Positions 60,587 to 64,000 of a DNA stretch of 64,000 nucleotides are shown here, one piece after another. The DNA lies in contig DAOUMS010000007.1 of NCBI GenBank assembly GCA_034409565.1, positions 1 to 64,000 on the forward strand, read 5' to 3'. The position numbers and the translations under genes were made by a program. The notes beneath the pieces were generated by a model. The model was not told the origin of the DNA and did not search any database. It saw only the letters and a list, made by a program, of their open reading frames with translations. Position 1 is the first letter of the stretch. The number at the start of each line of letters is the position of its first letter. The DNA comes from E44-bin89 sp034409565 (GTDB taxonomy: Bacteria > Chloroflexota > Dehalococcoidia > Dehalococcoidales > RBG-16-60-22).

Positions 60587-60910
60587 TTAGTATATTCTTT
60601 CTCTTCTTCTATTAGACCGGTTATTGCGTCTAGTATTAATGGAGGTTGCACCCCTTCTATCGGAAAGAGGGAGGGCTTCAACAACATCAATCGTCCGGCC
60701 CCTCAGTTTTTTCCCGGTGAGGTTGCCAATTGCGGTTGTGCCTTCGGACTTTGAAGTCATTTCCACAAATCCGTATCCTCTAGGTTGGCCGCTGCCAATA
60801 TACCTGTCGTCCATGATGGTTACAGATAGCACTTCTCCGAAAGCGGTGAACTCTTCTCGCAGTTCGTCCTCAGTCATTTCGAGCGATAGGTTGCCTACAT
60901 AGATATTAAT
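60587..60910 (-). CDS. RRM RNA-binding protein with apparent ATT start codon
   Basis: 107 residues, a single bacterial-type RRM. RNP2 (IYVGNL, residues 3-8), MTEDELREEFTAFGEV, RNP1 (RGYGFVEM) and a basic tail (NTRRNNRSNRRRERIY). The family start MNIYVGNLS aligns with ATT-AAT-ATC-TAT, preceded by AAGGGGGG at 5-nt distance. A TAA lies four codons upstream of the ATT in the same frame, so no ATG, GTG or TTG can include RNP2. The next in-frame ATG (60877) would delete RNP2. Role by family: RNA chaperone or cold response. Confidence 0.8.
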   Translation of the reverse strand: MNIYVGNLSLEMTEDELREEFTAFGEVLSVTIMDDRYIGSGQPRGYGFVEMTSKSEGTTAIGNLTGKKLRGRTIDVVEALPLSDRRGATSINTRRNNRSNRRRERIY

Positions 60911-61066
60911 GGTGCCCCCCTTTTATCAAATCTTTGAAAACGGCGCAGCAATGATTCCTGCGATTCAGCTTCATTTATTGATACTGCTAGAGGCACAATG
61001 CACACTTGCCCGAGTCACATCCGGGCCGGTTACCCAACCCGGACATGACTTTAAGTTCGACCTTGC

Positions 61067-61393
61067 TTATCGGCTCAGTCTGACCTTGTTGTAGCAATCT
61101 CTGCAATACACAGGTCTGCCTTCACGAGGCTCAAACGGCACTTCAGTTTCCTTGCCACATTCTGAACAAACAACGGGGAACATCTGGCGAGGGGAGCTAT
61201 AACCGTATCTGCTATTACCATAGCTGTTGCCACCGTTTCCATAACGGCTTGCCTTCCTTGCGTCGCGGCATTCGGGGCAACGCTTGGGCTCGTTGGTATA
61301 GCCTCTGGATTGGAATAACTCTTGTTCGTCAGCGCTGAAAGTGAATTCCTTCCCGCAATCGGAGCATTCGAGCGTCTTGTCTTCAAAAGACAT
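61067..61393 (-). CDS. Double zinc-ribbon protein
   Basis: 108 residues. First ribbon Cys10, Cys13, Cys39 and Cys42 (ECSDCGKEFTFSADEQELF, RCPECRDAR); Gly/Tyr/Ser-rich linker; second ribbon Cys76, Cys79, Cys97 and Cys100 (VCSECGKETEVPF, YCRDCYNKVRLSR). This matches the CxxC-x-CxxC (zf-trcl/probable zinc-binding) family common in Chloroflexota; the function is unknown, probably nucleic-acid related, as its neighbour is an RRM protein. Start ATG 61393 behind GAGGAGG. Confidence 0.85.
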   Translation of the reverse strand: MSFEDKTLECSDCGKEFTFSADEQELFQSRGYTNEPKRCPECRDARKASRYGNGGNSYGNSRYGYSSPRQMFPVVCSECGKETEVPFEPREGRPVYCRDCYNKVRLSR

Positions 61394-61629
61394 TGGATGA
61401 CCTCCTCTCTTCTTTATTTGGTTAGAGTTTTGGTCACCCAATATGTGAAAAAAACTGTTAAGTTCAACCAGATATGTGATAACCAGTACTTATAACCAAA
61501 TAATATTATACCACAACTGTTTTTAATTTACCATCAAGACGATGAAGTGACCTTGTCGTGGGCTCCAATGTATCTGTTACGTTCATTCCGCTCACCTCCC
61601 GCGTACCATTATGGCGCGTGTCTGCGGGT

Positions 61630-61690
61630 TTGGGAGTGGGGGGTTGGATTCGAAGGGACGGGGGGCGGGGAGTGGGAGGATTGACATGAT
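61630..61690 (+). repeat. tRNA-3'-end-like repeat, copy C
   Basis: GGGGTTGGATTCGAAGGGAC, followed by a G-rich tail and GGATTGACA. It shares 16 identical nt (GGGGTTGGATTCGAAG) with copy E and the tail pattern with copies A and B. Confidence 0.65.
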
Positions 61691-61709
61691 ATCCTACTAG
61701 CGATACACT
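61681..61709 (+). promoter_or_regulatory. Promoter of small membrane protein gene
   Basis: TTGACA (61681-61686), 17-nt spacer, TACACT (61704-61709). Confidence 0.7.
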
Positions 61710-61740
61710 TGAGCCACAAAAAGAAGGGAGGTGACTAATT

Positions 61741-62136
61741 ATGGAACTCTTGAGATGTAAGGCCAGGATTGCATTGCTGTGGGTTTTTATGGCGGTGGCT
61801 ATGTCAGCCCACTCTCTGTTTGCCGTTATGACGCCGGGCGGACTTGATAAGACAATATCTGAAGTGGAAGCGATGGGACCCGGAATGTTGGTATTTAAGG
61901 CACTTTTCTGGCTGGTTCCACTGTGGTTGGCATTTGTCTCAATAACTGTGAAAGGTTCATCTAATCGCTGGGTGAACTTCGTTCTGGGCATAATCTTCAC
62001 CATTCTTAACATCTGGCATTTTGTTGAACATTTGGCAGAGCCATCTGTTGAGCAGATACTGATTGTCGGTTCAACTGTTGTAGTTACGGCACTGATTGCT
62101 TGGTATGCTTGGAAGCTGCCCAAAGAGGAAGTATAA
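61741..62136 (+). CDS. Small polytopic membrane protein
   Basis: 131 residues, four predicted transmembrane helices (about 8-28, 48-68, 77-95, 104-124). Strong ribosome binding site GGGAGGTGAC. Resembles small DUF-type four-helix membrane proteins (FVLGIIFTILNIWHFVEHL in the third helix). Function unknown. Alone between repeats C and D. Confidence 0.75.
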   Translation: MELLRCKARIALLWVFMAVAMSAHSLFAVMTPGGLDKTISEVEAMGPGMLVFKALFWLVPLWLAFVSITVKGSSNRWVNFVLGIIFTILNIWHFVEHLAEPSVEQILIVGSTVVVTALIAWYAWKLPKEEV

Positions 62137-62160
62137 ACCAGTAGCAGCCTAAAAACATAA

Positions 62161-62183
62161 AGGGAAGCATTTCTGCTCCCCTC
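62161..62183. terminator. Bidirectional hairpin between membrane protein and beta-helix genes
   Basis: GGGAAGCATTTCTGCTCCC folds as an approximately 7-bp stem with a G-U pair. On the minus strand it is followed by TTTATGTTTTT, a good terminator for the beta-helix gene. Confidence 0.65.
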
Positions 62184-62191
62184 AGCTTTGT

Positions 62192-62246
62192 CTTGGTAGC
62201 GGGGGTTGGATTCGAACCAACGACCGAGGGCTTGTGATAGCCAGTC
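62192..62246 (-). repeat. tRNA 3'-half-like sequence (repeat copy D)
   Basis: On the minus strand this reads anticodon-arm-like GGCT-ATCACA-AGCC, T arm GTTGG-TTCGAAT-CCAAC, acceptor 3' strand CCCCGCT, A and CCA. No D arm or 5' acceptor strand is present, so it is not a functional tRNA gene. The 3' part resembles tRNA-Met of related genomes. 25 nt (62192-62216) are identical to copy E. Confidence 0.8.
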
Positions 62247-62251
62247 TCAGA

Positions 62252-63637
62252 CTAATCCCAACCTGTTTTGTTACCTTTGTCAAAACCAGATGGAGTTTTA
62301 TCTTTTTTATCTAATCCAGGTGGTGCAGAGCCGTCCCATCCTTCTTTATTCCCTTTATCCCAGTTAGGAGGTTGGTTGGTTGCCCAGCCGTCGGGAGAAA
62401 CATATGGAAAGTAGTCAACTCCCCACCCAATTGCCCTTGCCTCATCTACAATGCCGTCACCATCCTCATCCGGGTGTTCTGGTGGAACCCAATCGCTCCA
62501 ATGGTTACCACCTGTCGGTAAGCCAAGGCTTAGTGTGGGAGTGCCACTCCACGTGGCAGTGAATTGGGTTTGGTTATCGATAAAGTTGTTATTAAAAATT
62601 GTTGTCTTGGGAGCTTGAAATAGGTTTATTCCAATTGCATTATTTTCGATGGTGTTATTGTAGACATTGCTGTCACTGACGTTATTACCGAAGAGTGCAA
62701 TACCCCACATGTCATTACCACTAATTAGGTTTCCCGAGATGGTGTTGTAGCTACAATTAGTGGTTATCATGATTCCATTATTGCCATTGTCCGAAATCTC
62801 ATTGTCTGAAAAGGTGTTATAGTCAACCGAAGTATCACATAAGATACCTTTTTGGGTGTTTCCGCTTATGGTGTTACCGTATATGTTGTTATGGTCACTG
62901 ATATATAGATGTATCCCATGAACTGAGTTGCCGGTGATTGTGTTGCCGTAGATAGAATTATAGTTAGCCAACCACTGAAGCGACATGCCGTAGCCGTTGC
63001 CGGTTATTTGGTTATCGTGCACCTCGTTGTAGGTTGAGGAGTTCAGGTAGAGACCCCAATAGTTGGCCGTAAAGCTATTATTGCTGACATCGTTCTCATT
63101 TGATACGTTTCTCAGGATAACGCCGAACTCGTTACCAGTTATATCGTTCCCACTGAAAACGCAATTAGTGCTATTATCGACCTCTATACCACTGTAATCG
63201 ACAAGGAGGCTGCCGTTATTATAAGACAGATTGCTACTCGTTACGTTTATATACTGTGAGTCTGTGACGTAGACACCGCATCGGTAGCCTTTTACCGTCA
63301 GGTTGCTTATGTCTACACCCGTTGTTTCGACGATGCTGATGCCGTTTTTCACGGTCGGGTCGCCTGTCCACTCTAATATGGTCGTAGCTTCGTCGTATCC
63401 CTCGATAGCGACAGTTTTGCTAATCGTAACGAACTCGCTATATGTCCCTGGCATTACAACGATTTTGTCCCCGATGGCAGCATTATCCACGGCATCCTGG
63501 ATAGAAGAATAGTCTGCGCCGGGGTCATCATCAACGGTGATGGGTTTGGCTGCAAGAGCGGTTTGCCCTGGTATCGCTAGGATGATAAGGCCAATCAACA
63601 CGATTATCGTTAAAACAAGAGTGGAAATTCTATTCAT
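62252..63637 (-). CDS. Secreted NosD-like right-handed beta-helix protein
   Basis: 461 residues. Signal peptide (TLVLTIIVLIGLIILA, cleavage near ALAA), a VDDDPGADYSSIQDAVDNA-type opening of pectate-lyase/NosD folds, then many beta-helix turns with Asn ladders (NTISGN, NEISDN, NLISGN). The C-terminal tail of about 45 residues carries short Asp/Lys/Gly/Trp repeats (DKGNKEGWD, DKGNKTGWD) after an EDGDGIVDEA calcium-type loop. Probably a surface carbohydrate-binding or structural protein. GAGGTG precedes the ATG. Confidence 0.85.
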   Translation of the reverse strand: MNRISTLVLTIIVLIGLIILAIPGQTALAAKPITVDDDPGADYSSIQDAVDNAAIGDKIVVMPGTYSEFVTISKTVAIEGYDEATTILEWTGDPTVKNGISIVETTGVDISNLTVKGYRCGVYVTDSQYINVTSSNLSYNNGSLLVDYSGIEVDNSTNCVFSGNDITGNEFGVILRNVSNENDVSNNSFTANYWGLYLNSSTYNEVHDNQITGNGYGMSLQWLANYNSIYGNTITGNSVHGIHLYISDHNNIYGNTISGNTQKGILCDTSVDYNTFSDNEISDNGNNGIMITTNCSYNTISGNLISGNDMWGIALFGNNVSDSNVYNNTIENNAIGINLFQAPKTTIFNNNFIDNQTQFTATWSGTPTLSLGLPTGGNHWSDWVPPEHPDEDGDGIVDEARAIGWGVDYFPYVSPDGWATNQPPNWDKGNKEGWDGSAPPGLDKKDKTPSGFDKGNKTGWD

Positions 63638-63779
63638 AGCTACACCTCAAATGTCAATTATTAATTTTCCGTTACCGATTATCGCATTATAGTACCATTG
63701 TAGAAGATTTATTTCAAGGTTACTTCAATTAACTCAAATATAAACGCACAAATCTTTTAAGTCTGTGCCTTTTAAACTA

Positions 63780-63804
63780 CTTGGTAGCGGGGGTTGGATT
63801 CGAA
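63780..63804 (+). repeat. tRNA-3'-end-like repeat, copy E
   Basis: 25 nt identical to 62192-62216 (CTTGGTAGCGGGGG, then TTGGATTCGAA). Beyond it the sequence leaves the tRNA pattern and reaches a TTGACA box 40 nt on. Confidence 0.8.
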
Positions 63805-63843
63805 GAGTAGTGAATGTCTGGGCGAGAGCTTGTTTTGAAACTA

Positions 63844-63872
63844 TTGACAGCCATAAGTTTAAGGTTTAGCAT
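63844..63872 (+). promoter_or_regulatory. Promoter of right-edge gene
   Basis: TTGACA (63844-63849), 17-nt spacer, TAGCAT (63867-63872). Confidence 0.6.
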
Positions 63873-63902
63873 AACTTCACAAGTGAGCTTCAAGGAGTAA
63901 TC

Positions 63903-64000
63903 ATGTCACTCACGCCAGCTTTTGAAGTAGGTATATGGAATGCCTGGATTTTCATGAGTGCCTTTATCCTTCAAATGCTAGCCGTAGCATTATTCGGCAA
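63903..64000 (+). CDS. Membrane protein, 3' truncated by window edge
   Basis: The first 32 codons (MSLTPAFEVGIWNAWIFMSA, then FILQMLAVALFG) after AGGAG. A hydrophobic N-terminus with one helix is visible. It could be the start of an isoprenylcysteine-methyltransferase-like membrane enzyme, but too little is present to say. Confidence 0.6.
   Translation, partial: MSLTPAFEVGIWNAWIFMSAFILQMLAVALFG

Noticed and set aside
61506..62123. 205-codon minus-strand frame
   Set aside because: It spans repeat C, the promoter and the antisense of a membrane protein with a strong ribosome binding site; low-complexity translation.
62192..62246. Functional tRNA gene
   Set aside because: No D arm and no 5' acceptor strand; upstream sequence is the end of the beta-helix gene.
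62252..63637. CRISPR-like array because of repeated short motifs
   Set aside because: The periodicity comes from beta-helix codons (NTISGN-type turns); repeats are degenerate and the frame is open throughout.

Overview
The window looks like a chromosomal segment of a strictly anaerobic, GC-rich bacterium. Its gene content is radical-SAM enzymes, a tungsten-type aldehyde:ferredoxin oxidoreductase, indolepyruvate:ferredoxin oxidoreductase, an archaeal-type fructose-1,6-bisphosphate aldolase/phosphatase, LarA-type nickel-pincer proteins, GYD-domain proteins and a branched-chain amino acid (Liv) ABC system. This resembles Dehalococcoidia-type Chloroflexota. That assignment is inferred from gene content; no rRNA is present to confirm it. 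Promoters are mostly of the sigma70 type (TTGACA, 17-18 nt, TAxxxT).

Layout. 0-1.2 kb: a 5'-truncated HemW-like radical-SAM gene. 1.3-6.6 kb: a minus-strand run cobO - fbp - GYD - rdgB - moaA - moaC - dnaN behind one good promoter. 6.9-7.6 kb: plsY and tRNA-Leu. 7.6-9.6 kb: an IS6-like element with inverted repeats, an 8-bp direct repeat and two passenger genes. 9.6-11.8 kb: small secreted or membrane orphan genes with a repeated 3' flank. 11.8-25.8 kb: dehydrogenases, a nitroreductase, four tRNAs, a D-aminoacylase-like enzyme, cinA, and a sugar-acid cluster (Tdh-like, four-carbon acid kinase, two PdxA-like dehydrogenases). 26-34.5 kb: Liv transporter genes interleaved with two acyl-CoA ligases. 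34.7-38.7 kb: iorA - iorB - aminotransferase - thioesterase. 38.8-40.7 kb: a predicted selenoprotein, a GYD protein and a ferritin-like/VIT1 protein. 40.7-48.5 kb: two LarA paralogs divergent from an AOR - ene-reductase - RidA - BKACE operon. 48.6-55.5 kb: a giant propeller/transglutaminase membrane protein, split transketolase, acetamidase, and a lactonase-like hydrolase. 55.5-64 kb: an accessory zone of gene fragments, a second predicted selenoprotein, single-gene units and repeats resembling the 3' end of a tRNA gene.

Metabolically the window suggests uptake of amino or organic acids (Liv), oxidative decarboxylation of aryl or branched 2-oxoacids (aminotransferase, IorAB), CoA activation (two ligases), aldehyde oxidation (AOR) and several NAD- or flavin-linked oxidoreductases, all suited to anaerobic ferredoxin-based metabolism.

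The strongest unusual signals are these. (1) Two C_GCAxxG_C_C-family genes each carry an in-frame TGA at the same conserved cysteine position, each followed by a hairpin that fits a bacterial SECIS element. (2) A series of tRNA-3'-end-like repeats in one orientation separates one- to three-gene units in the right-hand 4.5 kb. (3) An RRM gene appears to start at ATT. (4) An IS6-like element carries cargo genes. (5) One protein joins an extracytoplasmic propeller to a predicted cytoplasmic transglutaminase-like domain.
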